Shown here: piece by piece, positions 51,566-60,196 of the stretch
Layout: each line of letters begins with the position of its first letter
Numbering within the stretch: the stretch's first letter is position 1
Source: Lachnospiraceae bacterium
Lineage (GTDB): Bacteria; Bacillota; Clostridia; Lachnospirales; Lachnospiraceae
Length of the DNA: 64,000 nucleotides
Reading direction: 5' to 3'
NCBI GenBank assembly: GCA_021770785.1
Contig: JAETQH010000001.1
Coordinates: 62,001 to 126,000 of the forward strand
The notes under the pieces: generated by a model
What the model was told of the DNA's origin: nothing
What the model saw: the letters and a program-made list of their open reading frames with translations, nothing else
Database searches by the model: none
Made by a program: the position numbers and the translations under genes

Positions 51566-53380
51566 TTATTCCACCGTCACGACTTTTGCTAAATTTCTTG
51601 GTTTATCCACATCAAATCCCTTGTCGGAAGAAACATAATAAGCCAAAAGCTGTAATGCCACAGAAGCGGGCATTACCATAAATTCATCCTGCATATCTGG
51701 CAGTAAAAAGGTCTGATACTGGCTGTCGATGTCCTCCGCTAAGGACTCTTTGATAAACAGCACAATCTCCGCCCCTCTGGATTTTACCTCTTTGATATTG
51801 GAAAGCTCCTTCGACCTGAGCTTCTCCTGGGTCACGGCTGCCACCACCGGGGTATCCTGGGTGATTAAGGCAATGGGACCGTGCTTTAACTCACCGGAAG
51901 CGTAGGCTTCAGAGTGAATATAGGAAACCTCCTTTAATTTCAGAGAACCCTCCAATAAAATAGAATGGTCTAACCCACGTCCAATCATAAATAAATCTTT
52001 GGCAGAGAGAATGTTGTTTGCCAGCACATGAACGTCCCGGCGTCTCTCTAATACCTTCTTCATAACCTCTGGCGTCCGTTTCAGTTCCCGCACAAAGCTC
52101 TGGGTCCGCTCCGTATCGTAGATACCACGAAGCTGCGCCATTTTTGCCACAATCAGATAAAACAAGGTCAACTGGGTGGTATATGCCTTGGTACTTGCCA
52201 CTGCAATTTCCGGTCCTGCATTGGTGTAAAGCACATAATCACTCTCTCTGGCAATGGAGGACCCCTTTACATTAATGATAGAAAGGCATCTTGCCCCTCT
52301 TCTTCTGGCATATTTTACCGCCTCTAAAGTATCAATGGTTTCCCCTGACTGAGACACCGCAATCACTAACGTTTTATCATCAATCACCGGGTCAGAATAC
52401 ATAAACTCAGACGCCATATCCACATCAATGTGCATATGAAGAATGGATTTCACCAACGCCTGCGCCACCAGACCTGCGTGCATCGCCGTACCGCAGGCAA
52501 TAATGTTGATTCTCTCACACTCTGTAAATAAAGAATCCGGCACACCGTCTCCGGAGAAATCCGGCATTCCGCTTACCACGCGGTTTCCAATGGTGTTTTC
52601 CACTGCCTGGGGCTGCTCCATAATTTCTTTTTCCATATAGAAAGGATAACCGTTTTTTCCTGCACTGCTTAATTCCCAGTCAGCGGTAAGATACTCCGGC
52701 TCCTTCACCTCTCCGTCAAAATCCGTCAGCTTTACAGAATCCTTCCGCATCTCTAAAATATGATATTCCGGAACCACAAAATAACGGTTGGTAAAACGAC
52801 AGAGGGCTGTCAAATCCGAAGCTAACATTGCCCCTTCCTCACAGAGTGTTGCCACAATAGGGCTGACATTTCTGGTGGAATAAATCACTCCCGGCCGGTC
52901 CGCAAACATAATCACCAGCGCAAAGGTGCCTTTTAATTTCCCAACGGTTTTTTTGATGGCTTCCTCAGGATTTCCCTCATAAAATCTGTCTAAAAGAGCC
53001 GCCGCCACCTCACTGTCCGTCTCGGACTTAAGTTTTTCCTGTAAATCATAATCTGCCATGAGTTCTCTGTAATTCTCAATGATTCCGTTATGAACTAACG
53101 TCACTCTTCCCACCTGATGGGGATGGGCATTGACATCATTCACCCCGCCGTGGGTTGCCCATCTGGTGTGTCCGATACCGCAAAGGGCATCTTCCGCTTT
53201 TCCGGCACATTTTTCCCGCAGTTCCTTCACACGTCCCGCACGTTTATAAACCGTGATTTTCTCCTGCTCCATTACTGCAATTCCCGCACTGTCATATCCC
53301 CGGTACTCCAACAGCTCTAAAGCGTCCAATAACACCTCTTTTACGCTTTCACTTCCTGTATAACCAATAATTCCACACAT
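51566..53380 (-). CDS. glmS: Glutamine-fructose-6-phosphate aminotransferase
   Basis: A 604-residue two-part enzyme making glucosamine-6-phosphate from fructose-6-phosphate and glutamine, the entry to UDP-GlcNAc and wall synthesis. The mature N-terminus starts at Cys2 (MCGIIGYTG), the glutaminase nucleophile. IGHTRWATHGGVN and SDSEVAAAL-type motifs follow. Two SIS domains start near residues 285 and 460 (IIACGTAMHAGLVAQ; FMIGRGLDHSILLEG), and the C-terminus DKPRNLAKVVTVE is invariant. Its mRNA starts with a glmS ribozyme, so GlcN6P represses expression. Confidence 0.98.
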   Translation of the reverse strand: MCGIIGYTGSESVKEVLLDALELLEYRGYDSAGIAVMEQEKITVYKRAGRVKELREKCAGKAEDALCGIGHTRWATHGGVNDVNAHPHQVGRVTLVHNGIIENYRELMADYDLQEKLKSETDSEVAAALLDRFYEGNPEEAIKKTVGKLKGTFALVIMFADRPGVIYSTRNVSPIVATLCEEGAMLASDLTALCRFTNRYFVVPEYHILEMRKDSVKLTDFDGEVKEPEYLTADWELSSAGKNGYPFYMEKEIMEQPQAVENTIGNRVVSGMPDFSGDGVPDSLFTECERINIIACGTAMHAGLVAQALVKSILHMHIDVDMASEFMYSDPVIDDKTLVIAVSQSGETIDTLEAVKYARRRGARCLSIINVKGSSIARESDYVLYTNAGPEIAVASTKAYTTQLTLFYLIVAKMAQLRGIYDTERTQSFVRELKRTPEVMKKVLERRRDVHVLANNILSAKDLFMIGRGLDHSILLEGSLKLKEVSYIHSEAYASGELKHGPIALITQDTPVVAAVTQEKLRSKELSNIKEVKSRGAEIVLFIKESLAEDIDSQYQTFLLPDMQDEFMVMPASVALQLLAYYVSSDKGFDVDKPRNLAKVVTVE

Positions 53381-53421
53381 ATATTTTCCTCTTAACTTTC
53401 TCTTTATAAATTTCGATTCCC

Positions 53422-53480
53422 GGAAACGCTTAGTTGTTCTTAGGCGGCGTATTTTGACGCCTTAGAACAACTTCGTTTCC
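53422..53480 (-). other. Long hairpin between the ribozyme and glmS
   Basis: GGAAACGCTTAGTTGTTCTT with its next five bases (53422-53446) pairs with 53458-53480 (ending CTTCGTTTCC), with a few mismatches. The stem of about 23 bp lies directly 3' of the ribozyme core in the leader RNA. It may be a stabilising or processing structure; the T run needed for a terminator is absent. Confidence 0.6.
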
Positions 53481-53484
53481 TTGA

Positions 53485-53626
53485 TTCCTTGTGCCGTATT
53501 TGTTTTGCGGTCACCCGCATATTTGCCGGCACATCTCGCACTGGAACGGTGCGGAAGAGCATCCGCCGAATTTTCGATAAACTCTTCTCCTCGTCAACCT
53601 GCCTGCGCTGACAGGTGCATGGCGCT
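53485..53626 (-). ncRNA. glmS ribozyme (GlcN6P-activated self-cleaving riboswitch)
   Basis: The minus strand upstream of glmS matches the ribozyme. AGCGCC at 53626-53621 is the cleavage site, with the cut expected between A 53626 and G 53625. It is followed by TTGACGAGG, TTATCGAAAATTCGGCGGAT (compare TTATCGAATTTTCGGCGGAT in Bacillus subtilis) and a P3 hairpin. The P4 stem is formed by 53491-53496 and 53527-53532, capped by a GGGTGACC loop. The core signature between the double pseudoknots is nearly identical to that of B. subtilis. With GlcN6P bound the RNA cuts itself, which leads to mRNA decay. Confidence 0.93.
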
Positions 53627-53640
53627 TATGGGAAATATTT

Positions 53641-53675
53641 GCTATACATTCAGCAAAACTGCGTATCTGAAAATA
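53641..53675 (-). repeat. 35-nt repeat, right copy of an inverted pair flanking glmS
   Basis: The inverted partner of 51517-51551. It sits just upstream of the ribozyme, where the glmS promoter or leader start should be. Confidence 0.65.
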
Positions 53676-53759
53676 CAAACTCTATTCATTTTTCAAAGTC
53701 CAACGTTTTTACTATACTATGATATGAAAAAAAAGTCCACCCGTTCCGCTAATTTTCCA

Positions 53760-54854
53760 CTATTTCACCATATCAAGCAAATCCTCCGCATTCTCCTTTG
53801 TCACTTTCACATAGTCACAGATAATGTAATGCTCATTATCCTCACCGACAATATAGCGTATCGCCGCATCTGCCGCAGCATGGGATTGGGAAAAATGGTC
53901 GTTGAGCACCGTGCCCACCATCGTACCCTCAAGTACGCTTTCTAACGCCTTCGATAAAGCGTCAACGCCCACCACATAAATATCCTCCCCGGGAATGCGC
54001 CCCACAGCCTCAATGGATTCCAGTGCTCCGACTGCCATGGTGTCGCTGTTGCAGAACACTACCTCCACATCATCTCCATACTGTGCTAACGCCTCCGCTA
54101 CAATCCGCCGCCCTTCCTCCTGCTGCCAGTCTCCTATCCCCTCTGCCAAACAGTTGACTTCAAACCCTGCCTCCGTAAGAACCTGCACGGAATACTGGGT
54201 GCGGAGATATGTGGCATTGCTTTCTGCGTCCCCTTTCACCATAACATAATCCACTCTGCCGTTTCCATTTCTGTCAAGCCGCTCTAACCCAAGGTCTGCA
54301 ATCATTTCTCCCTGATAAATCCCAGACTGTCCATCGTCACACCCTACATAGGTTACATCCCAGTCATCATCCACCCATCTTTGCACCTCTGTTTTCTCCG
54401 GGTCACGGTTGATATATACCAGCGGGATTCCTGCCGCCACTGCTTTATCCGTAATCTCTCCCGCCTGGGACGGTTTTACCGGATTCATGATTAAAACATC
54501 CACTCCGTCTGCAATCAATTTGTCCAACTGCCTCGTCTGGGTTTCCATATCATTTTTACCATCCAGAATAAAGATATTTTCCTTTGAAAATCCCTGATTG
54601 ATTAAGTAGCTCTCTAGCTCACAACGGAACAATGTCATAAACGAATCATCAAATTGATAAATACACACACCGATTTTTTTATCTGCCAGCACATTGTCCT
54701 CTTTTTTCTCTGTCTCAAAAACAACTGTTTCTGTCTCCGCTGCCTCCTGTTTTGCTTCCTCATTGGCAGAAGCAGCGGAGGCATTCCCACAGCCCGCAGC
54801 CTGCACTGCCATTAAAATTGCCAGAAAAAAGGCACTCACTGTTTTCTTTTTCAC
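53760..54854 (-). CDS. Sugar ABC transporter substrate-binding lipoprotein (MglB-like)
   Basis: A 364-residue periplasmic-binding-protein-like lipoprotein: a signal peptide with lipobox (QAAGCGNAS, Cys about residue 22), then a type I sugar-binding fold. VLADKKIGVCIYQFDDSFMT, DVLIMNPVKPSQAGEITDKA and PLVYINRDP, with VGVDALSKALESVLEGTMVG near the end, match the galactose/glucose-binding MglB group. No mglA or mglC partner is next to it, so it is an orphan receptor or works with distant components. The start is GTG at 54854 after GGGAGTG. Confidence 0.9.
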   Translation of the reverse strand: MKKKTVSAFFLAILMAVQAAGCGNASAASANEEAKQEAAETETVVFETEKKEDNVLADKKIGVCIYQFDDSFMTLFRCELESYLINQGFSKENIFILDGKNDMETQTRQLDKLIADGVDVLIMNPVKPSQAGEITDKAVAAGIPLVYINRDPEKTEVQRWVDDDWDVTYVGCDDGQSGIYQGEMIADLGLERLDRNGNGRVDYVMVKGDAESNATYLRTQYSVQVLTEAGFEVNCLAEGIGDWQQEEGRRIVAEALAQYGDDVEVVFCNSDTMAVGALESIEAVGRIPGEDIYVVGVDALSKALESVLEGTMVGTVLNDHFSQSHAAADAAIRYIVGEDNEHYIICDYVKVTKENAEDLLDMVK

Positions 54855-54923
54855 TTAAAATCACTCCCATTCTTTTTCGCCGCATCACGTTTTTTATAAG
54901 TGTATTATAACAATTTTCGGCAA

Positions 54924-55002
54924 AAAAACAACCGCACCTACAGTTTTCAATATTTCACCTGTCTGCTTAACAAGTGGCATATCATTTTCCCATAAGTGCG
55001 GT
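54924..55002 (-). terminator. Long-loop terminator downstream of ilvE
   Basis: ACCGCAC (54931-54937) pairs with GTGCGGT (54996-55002) across a 58-nt loop. The minus strand continues TGTTTTTTTG. The long loop makes it less certain. Confidence 0.5.
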
Positions 55003-55055
55003 CTTCTTTGGTTACCGTCCGCTCCCTGCAATCATTCCTGCAGCAGCCTCCGGCC

Positions 55056-56120
55056 TTATTTTACTTCTACGGTCCAGCCGTATTTGTCCTCGATATTTCC
55101 CCACTGGATTCCTGTTAAGGTATCATACAGTTTCTGGGTCAGTTCACCGATTTTGAAATCGTTGATGGTTACAACATCGTCCTTATAACGAAGCTCCCCT
55201 ACCGGAGAGATAACCGCTGCGGTACCTGTTCCGAATACTTCCTCTAAGGTGCCGTCATGCCCGGCTTTCATCAAATCGTCAATGGAAAGTCTCGTCTCAT
55301 TTACCTTGTAGCCCCAGTCTCTTAAAATATGAAGCATGGAATCTCTGGTAACGCCCGGAAGAACGGTTCCCTCGATGGGAGCGGTATAAATCTCCCCTGC
55401 AATCTTGAACATGATATTCATGGTTCCCACTTCCTCCACATATTTGCGGTGCTCACCGTCTAACCAGAGCACCTGGGAATATCCCATCTTTTCAGCCTTT
55501 ACCTGGCCTAAGATAGAGCCTGCGTAGTTACCGCCGCATTTGGTAAATCCTGTACCGCCCTTTACGGCACGTACCAGCTCGTCCTCAACTAAAATTTTCA
55601 CCGGATTGATACCCTCAGCATAGTAAGCGCCAACCGGGCAGCAGATAATCATAAATTTGTAAGCGGATGCCATATGTACGCCCAGCGCCGCCTCCGTAGC
55701 AAACATAAAAGGACGGATATAAAGGGAAGTCTCCGGCTCAGAGGGAACCCATTCTTCCTCCACCTTAACCAGTGCCTTTACTGCCTCCACGAACATATCC
55801 ACCGGGAACTCCGGCATACATAATCTTGCGTTAGAGTTAATCATTCTCTTTGCATTCATTTCCGGACGGAACAGTTGAATTTTTCCCTCTGCGGTACGGT
55901 ATGCTTTCAGTCCTTCAAAGGTTTCCTGCGCATAATGAAGGGTCACACAGGACGGTTCTAAGGTAATCGGTGCATGGGGTACAATTCTTGCGTCTTTCCA
56001 GCCATCTTCCTTTGTCCAGTCCATAACAAACATATAATCTGTCATGTATTTTCCAAAGCCAAGATGCTTCTGGTCCGGTTTCTCTTTTAACACGTCTCTT
56101 TTCTCAAATCTGATATCCAT
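55056..56120 (-). CDS. ilvE: Branched-chain amino acid aminotransferase
   Basis: A 354-residue fold-IV PLP enzyme that exchanges amino groups between 2-oxoglutarate/glutamate and leucine, isoleucine or valine. The PLP Lys is in GTGFTKCGGNYAGSI (about residue 195). QVLWLDGEHRKYVEEVGTMN and EVFGTGTAAVISPVGEL are standard for the longer BCAT type. The frame continues upstream to 56186, but that is the promoter -35. The ATG at 56120 has CGGAGGAA ahead and the usual N-terminus (MDIRFEKRDVLKEKPD). Single gene. Confidence 0.96.
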   Translation of the reverse strand: MDIRFEKRDVLKEKPDQKHLGFGKYMTDYMFVMDWTKEDGWKDARIVPHAPITLEPSCVTLHYAQETFEGLKAYRTAEGKIQLFRPEMNAKRMINSNARLCMPEFPVDMFVEAVKALVKVEEEWVPSEPETSLYIRPFMFATEAALGVHMASAYKFMIICCPVGAYYAEGINPVKILVEDELVRAVKGGTGFTKCGGNYAGSILGQVKAEKMGYSQVLWLDGEHRKYVEEVGTMNIMFKIAGEIYTAPIEGTVLPGVTRDSMLHILRDWGYKVNETRLSIDDLMKAGHDGTLEEVFGTGTAAVISPVGELRYKDDVVTINDFKIGELTQKLYDTLTGIQWGNIEDKYGWTVEVK

Positions 56121-56157
56121 AACAATTCCTCCGTAACTATTTTTTTTACTGAACCCC

Positions 56158-56186
56158 ATTATGATACTTTCCTTTTTTAGTGTCAA
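56158..56186 (-). promoter_or_regulatory. Promoter of ilvE
   Basis: TTGACA (56186-56181), a 17-nt spacer and CATAAT (56163-56158) on the minus strand. The leader is only about 30 nt, so no attenuator or T-box fits here. Confidence 0.82.
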
Positions 56187-56322
56187 GATTATTCCGGCTG
56201 TTTATAAACTGCATTCCTTATGGTTATGTTTTCTATCCACATCTATAATTCACTGTTATATAAAACATAACAAACCGGCGGCATTGTTTTTGTTCATTTT
56301 TCAGAATAATAGAACTTCCGTC

Positions 56323-56351
56323 TTGTTATTTTCTATCACAAACGCTATAAT
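56323..56351 (+). promoter_or_regulatory. Promoter of the flavin reductase gene
   Basis: TTGTTA (56323-56328), a 17-nt spacer and TATAAT (56346-56351). Confidence 0.8.
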
Positions 56352-56398
56352 ATTTCTTAGGAAATTTGTACAGTATGAATAATAAGGAGAATGATATT

Positions 56399-56905
56399 AT
56401 GCACACCTTTCAACCAATGCCGGCTGATATGCTGGAGTTTAATCCCTTTACCAAAATCGGAAAAGAATGGGCTTTAGTCACCGCCGGAACAAAGACAAAG
56501 GCAAACACCATGACTGTCAGCTGGGGCGGCGTCGGAGTTCTGTGGGGAAAAAATGCTGCATTTATTTTTATCCGCGATTCCAGATATACAAAAGAACTGC
56601 TTGATGCGGGAGAATTTTTTTCCATTACCTTTTTGGCCGAGACCTACCGGGAGGCTCTGAATTACTGCGGCTCCCATTCGGGACGCGAGGAAAACAAGAT
56701 AGAAAAGGCAGGCCTGACCTTAGGTTTCCGCCATAGCATTCCCTATATTGACGAAGGAAATTTCGTGTTGCTCTGCAAAAAAATGTCCGCCACAAAAATT
56801 ACGGAGGATTCCTTTTTAGATGCCCATATCAAGGAAAAATGGTACCCCGACGGCGATATGCACACCATGTATGTGGCGGAAATTATTGATATTATGGCAA
56901 GATAA
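56399..56905 (+). CDS. Flavin reductase family protein
   Basis: A 168-residue FMN-binding split-barrel protein. TVSWGGVGVLWGKNAAFIFI is the flavin-binding strand region, and SRYTKELLDAGEFFSITFL is the typical family continuation. Such proteins reduce free flavin with NAD(P)H or act as small flavin-dependent reductases; the partner is unknown. The ATG at 56399 with AAGGAG 9 nt ahead is preferred to in-frame upstream starts. Single gene with its own promoter and terminator. Confidence 0.88.
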   Translation: MHTFQPMPADMLEFNPFTKIGKEWALVTAGTKTKANTMTVSWGGVGVLWGKNAAFIFIRDSRYTKELLDAGEFFSITFLAETYREALNYCGSHSGREENKIEKAGLTLGFRHSIPYIDEGNFVLLCKKMSATKITEDSFLDAHIKEKWYPDGDMHTMYVAEIIDIMAR

Positions 56906-56920
56906 CACCGCCTGGCGCAA

Positions 56921-56963
56921 AAAGGGTCATAGAATTTCCTTCTGACGAAATTCTATAACCCTT
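56921..56963. terminator. Bidirectional Rho-independent terminator
   Basis: AAAGGGTCATAGAATTTC (56921-56938) pairs with GAAATTCTATAACCCTTT around an 8-nt loop, with one mismatch. It separates the convergent flavin reductase and amylase genes. Confidence 0.88.
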
Positions 56964-56967
56964 TCTT

Positions 56968-58440
56968 TTATTCTAAGGTAATATACAGCATTTCTCCCGC
57001 TTCTTCCGTCACCCAGACCGATACCGAACCGCCGTTTACCGAAAATTCTCCCCAGCCGTCTGCTCCGATAACCACCGGGCTGCCAATTCCTCCCATGGCG
57101 TCCACCATCTTTTTCCCGGCAAAGGCAGCTCCCAGATACATCCGCTTTTTCCCGCTGGCGCTGTCGGTGCATAAAACTGCGAGACCGGAGTTTTCATGCT
57201 CCGCATCCCCGGTTCTCGTAAATCCCACCAGGGAGGCGTCATCAAAATATAACTGCTCCTCCCCATGGGCATAACACTCCCTTATTTTTAAGAGGGTTTT
57301 CAATCCCTGTACCGGTGCCACACCGTCATGGGGGATTCCATAATAATCTCCGTAAAAGACGCAGGGCGTCCCCACCTTCCTGAGTAAAATCAGGGCGTAG
57401 GCTATGGGCTTAAACCACGCCGGAATAAAGGAATACAATGCCTGTCCCGGCTGAGTGTCATGGTTGTCCACAAAGGTCACCGCATGTTCCGGGTCTGTTC
57501 CTGTCAGGGTATCCTCAAATAATTTTGACATGTCGTAGTTGCCGTCAGCGGTTGCCGCCGCCAGGAAATGGAAATGCAGGGGAACGTCGAAAAGAGACAG
57601 GCTGTACTCCGTTTCCTCAAGATAATGGGTCAGCTTTTCCGTTTCCCTCGCCCAGTATTCCCCCACGGTGAAAAGCTCCGTTTTTGTATGCTGCCGCATC
57701 TGTTTTAACCATTCCCGGTAAAAATCAAAGCTGATATGCTTTACCGCATCCAGGCGGAATCCGTCCATATGTACCGTGTCGAGATACCATTTCCCCCAAT
57801 TTGTAACTTCCTCCACAACTTCACGGTTATCGGTGTCCAAGTCTGCTCCCATCAGATAATCGTAATTGCCGTTTTCAGAATCCGTTTCCCGGTTCCAGAC
57901 CTTGCCCTCAAAGCGGAAAATACCGTTTCTTTTTCCCGCATCATCCCAGTCCGTCCCGCTGAAATGGGCGGCATTCCAATGAAAGCCGGAATATTTCTCC
58001 CCTCTTGCCGGAAAATCGAATTTTGTCCATGCGGATATCTGCTGTATTCCGCTGATGTCCTCGTTGCGGTTGGTGGAACGCTCCTCTATCACCTTCACCT
58101 GCTCGGTGCCGTCAGCTCCCATTTTATGATTCAGGACGATATCCGCCAACACGCTGATACCGCATTTCTGAAAGCTCTCCACTGCTTCAAGATACGCTTC
58201 CTTAGATCCGTATTTTGTCTCCACAGAGCCTTTCTGGTCAAACTCCCCTAAATCGTAGGTGTCATATACATCATAGCCCACGCTGGCTGCCCCCGCCGCT
58301 CCTTTATACGCCGGAGGGAGCCATACCATGTTAATTCCCGCTTTTGCCAGCTTTTCCGCCTGGACGCTGCAACGTTTCCAGTGAAGCCTGTTTTCCGGCA
58401 AGTACCATTCAAAATACTGCATCATTGTTCTGTTTTTCAT
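56968..58440 (-). CDS. Cytoplasmic alpha-amylase (GH13)
   Basis: A 490-residue GH13 alpha-amylase of the bacterial liquefying type (subfamily 5). It lacks a signal peptide, so it should cut alpha-1,4-glucans inside the cell. The conserved regions are VLADIVLNHKMGADG, MDGFRLDAVKH with the Asp nucleophile, LFTVGEYWA with the Glu acid/base and TFVDNHDTQPGQ with the third acid. The ATG at 58440 follows GAGGGAACAA; the start TMMQYFEWYLP is typical. It could work on stored glycogen or imported maltodextrins; no other glycogen genes are in view. Confidence 0.94.
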   Translation of the reverse strand: MKNRTMMQYFEWYLPENRLHWKRCSVQAEKLAKAGINMVWLPPAYKGAAGAASVGYDVYDTYDLGEFDQKGSVETKYGSKEAYLEAVESFQKCGISVLADIVLNHKMGADGTEQVKVIEERSTNRNEDISGIQQISAWTKFDFPARGEKYSGFHWNAAHFSGTDWDDAGKRNGIFRFEGKVWNRETDSENGNYDYLMGADLDTDNREVVEEVTNWGKWYLDTVHMDGFRLDAVKHISFDFYREWLKQMRQHTKTELFTVGEYWARETEKLTHYLEETEYSLSLFDVPLHFHFLAAATADGNYDMSKLFEDTLTGTDPEHAVTFVDNHDTQPGQALYSFIPAWFKPIAYALILLRKVGTPCVFYGDYYGIPHDGVAPVQGLKTLLKIRECYAHGEEQLYFDDASLVGFTRTGDAEHENSGLAVLCTDSASGKKRMYLGAAFAGKKMVDAMGGIGSPVVIGADGWGEFSVNGGSVSVWVTEEAGEMLYITLE

Positions 58441-58501
58441 TTGTTCCCTCTTTTCTGCAAACAATATAGCTTACTCCCGGTGTCCCTCCTGTCATATCAA
58501 A

Positions 58502-59791
58502 TTATTTCACCGGAATTAATTTCTCTTTTCCACCCATATATGGACGCAGAGCTTCCGGAATATTCACGCTGCCGTCTGCGTTTAAGTTATTCTCCAGGAA
58601 AGCAATCAGCATTCTCGGCGGAGCTACCACCGTATTGTTTAAGGTATGGGCAAAATATTTGTTGCCGTCCTTGCCCTTCACACGGATTTTCAGACGTCTT
58701 GCCTGGGCATCCCCTAAATTAGAACAGCTTCCCACCTCAAAATACTTCTTCTGTCTCGGCGACCATGCCTCCACATCACAGGATTTCACCTTCAAATCCG
58801 CCAAATCACCGGAGCAGCACTCTAACGTACGAACCGGAATATCTAAGCTGCGGAACAAATCCACGGTGTTCTGCCACAATTTATCGTAATACAGTTTGGA
58901 CTCTTCCGGCTTGCAGACTACAATCATCTCCTGTTTTTCAAACTGGTGAATCCGGTAAACGCCCCTCTCTTCAATACCATGAGCGCCCTTCTCCTTGCGG
59001 AAACAGGGGGAATAGGAGGTCAGGGTATAGGGAAGCTTCTCTTCTTCATTGATAGTATCAATAAATTTACCAATCATGGAGTGCTCGGAAGTACCGATTA
59101 AGTACAAATCCTCTCCCTCAATCTTATACATCATAGCGTCCATCTCATCAAAGCTCATCACACCCGTTACCACGTTGCTGCGAATCATAAAAGGCGGAAT
59201 CACATAGGTAAAGCCCCGGTCAATCATAAAATCTCTCGCATAGGAAATCACGGAGGAATGCAGTCTTGCGATGTCCCCCATCAGATAATAAAATCCGTTT
59301 CCCGCCACTTTGCCTGCTGCGTCTAAATCAATGCCGTTAAAACGCTCCATAATCTCGGTGTGATAGGGAATCTCAAAATCCGGCACTATGGGCTCACCAA
59401 ACTTCTCAATTTCCACATTGCAGCTATCATCCTTTCCGATAGGTACGGAAGGGTCAATGATGTTCGGAATCGTCATCATGATTTTGTTTACTTTTTCCTG
59501 TAACTCTTTTTCCTTTTCCTCTAACTCTGTAAGACGGGCTGCATCGGCGCTGACCTGTGCTTTCACTGCCTCCGCCTCTTCTTTCCTGCCCTGTCCCATC
59601 AGCTTGCCGATTTCCTTGGAAAGCTGGTTTCTTTTGGCGCGAAGGTCATCTGCCTCCTGCTGTGTTTTTCTTGCCTCGGCATCCAGTTCAATTACCTCGT
59701 CCACCAACGGCAGCTTGTGGTCCTGAAATTTGTTTTTGATATTCTGTTTTACTACTTCCTGATTCTCTCTTAAAAATTTTAAATCAATCAT
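58502..59791 (-). CDS. serS: Seryl-tRNA synthetase
   Basis: A 429-residue class II synthetase charging tRNA-Ser (and tRNA-Sec where present). The N-terminal coiled-coil arm that grips the long variable arm spans about residues 25-100. Motif 2 is CFRKEKGAHGIEERGVYRIH, and motif 3 is AHTLNNTVVAPPRMLIAFLE in place of the common TLNGSGLAVGR. That NNTVVAPPRM variant differs from the Bacillus form. The frame extends upstream, but into the T-box terminator, so the ATG at 59791 with GAGGAG ahead is used. Confidence 0.97.
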   Translation of the reverse strand: MIDLKFLRENQEVVKQNIKNKFQDHKLPLVDEVIELDAEARKTQQEADDLRAKRNQLSKEIGKLMGQGRKEEAEAVKAQVSADAARLTELEEKEKELQEKVNKIMMTIPNIIDPSVPIGKDDSCNVEIEKFGEPIVPDFEIPYHTEIMERFNGIDLDAAGKVAGNGFYYLMGDIARLHSSVISYARDFMIDRGFTYVIPPFMIRSNVVTGVMSFDEMDAMMYKIEGEDLYLIGTSEHSMIGKFIDTINEEEKLPYTLTSYSPCFRKEKGAHGIEERGVYRIHQFEKQEMIVVCKPEESKLYYDKLWQNTVDLFRSLDIPVRTLECCSGDLADLKVKSCDVEAWSPRQKKYFEVGSCSNLGDAQARRLKIRVKGKDGNKYFAHTLNNTVVAPPRMLIAFLENNLNADGSVNIPEALRPYMGGKEKLIPVK

Positions 59792-59814
59792 TTTCTCCTC
59801 TTCCTTTCCTGTGA

Positions 59815-60079
59815 AACAAAAAAACCTTCCCTCCCAGATCTGCTTCATGCTGTCACGCATGATCAGTCTGGGACGAAAGGTTTAGTTTTCTTCCGCGTTG
59901 CCACCCACATTGCCGTCTCAAAACGGCCGCTCAAAACGTACGATAAAGGATACGACCCTTGTGACTTTCATCACCGGCTCTGGAAATGGAAAGGCATTCT
60001 CCTGCACCGGTTCGCACCGCCCACCGGTTCTCTGAAACAGGATAACTACCGTAGTTTCCGTCACTGCCATTTACATCTT
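59815..60079 (-). promoter_or_regulatory. T-box leader of serS
   Basis: The minus-strand leader carries the T-box core in AATGTGGGTGGCAACGCGG (59911-59893). It is followed by a terminator whose arms AAACCTTTCGTCCCAGACTG and CAGATCTGGGAGGGAAGGTT (within 59818-59884) pair and end in seven T. Uncharged tRNA binding should favour the antiterminator and allow serS transcription. Stem I has an AGTGA motif near the 5' end. I could not fix the serine specifier codon by eye. Confidence 0.92.
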
Positions 60080-60085
60080 TCGCTA

Positions 60086-60114
60086 ATTATATACTTATTT
60101 TTCCAAGAATGCAA
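60086..60114 (-). promoter_or_regulatory. Promoter of serS
   Basis: TTGCAT (60114-60109), a 17-nt spacer and TATAAT (60091-60086) on the minus strand, immediately before the T-box leader. Confidence 0.8.
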
Positions 60115-60132
60115 GCAGAATATACCTGTTTT

Positions 60133-60163
60133 GCATGCAAAAATGCATGCATTCTTTGCATGC
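60133..60163 (-). terminator. GCATGC-rich terminator after the PilT-like gene
   Basis: GCATGC occurs at 60133, 60145 and 60158. On the minus strand two TGCATGCA blocks form a stem with a short AAGAA loop and are followed by TTTTT. Confidence 0.6.
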
Positions 60164-60196
60164 ATTCTGTATTTCAAATATGACGTAAAATAAGCA

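Noticed and set aside
60133-60163. GCATGC cluster as a protein-binding array
   Set aside because: Position after a stop codon and the following T run on the minus strand are enough to explain it as a terminator.
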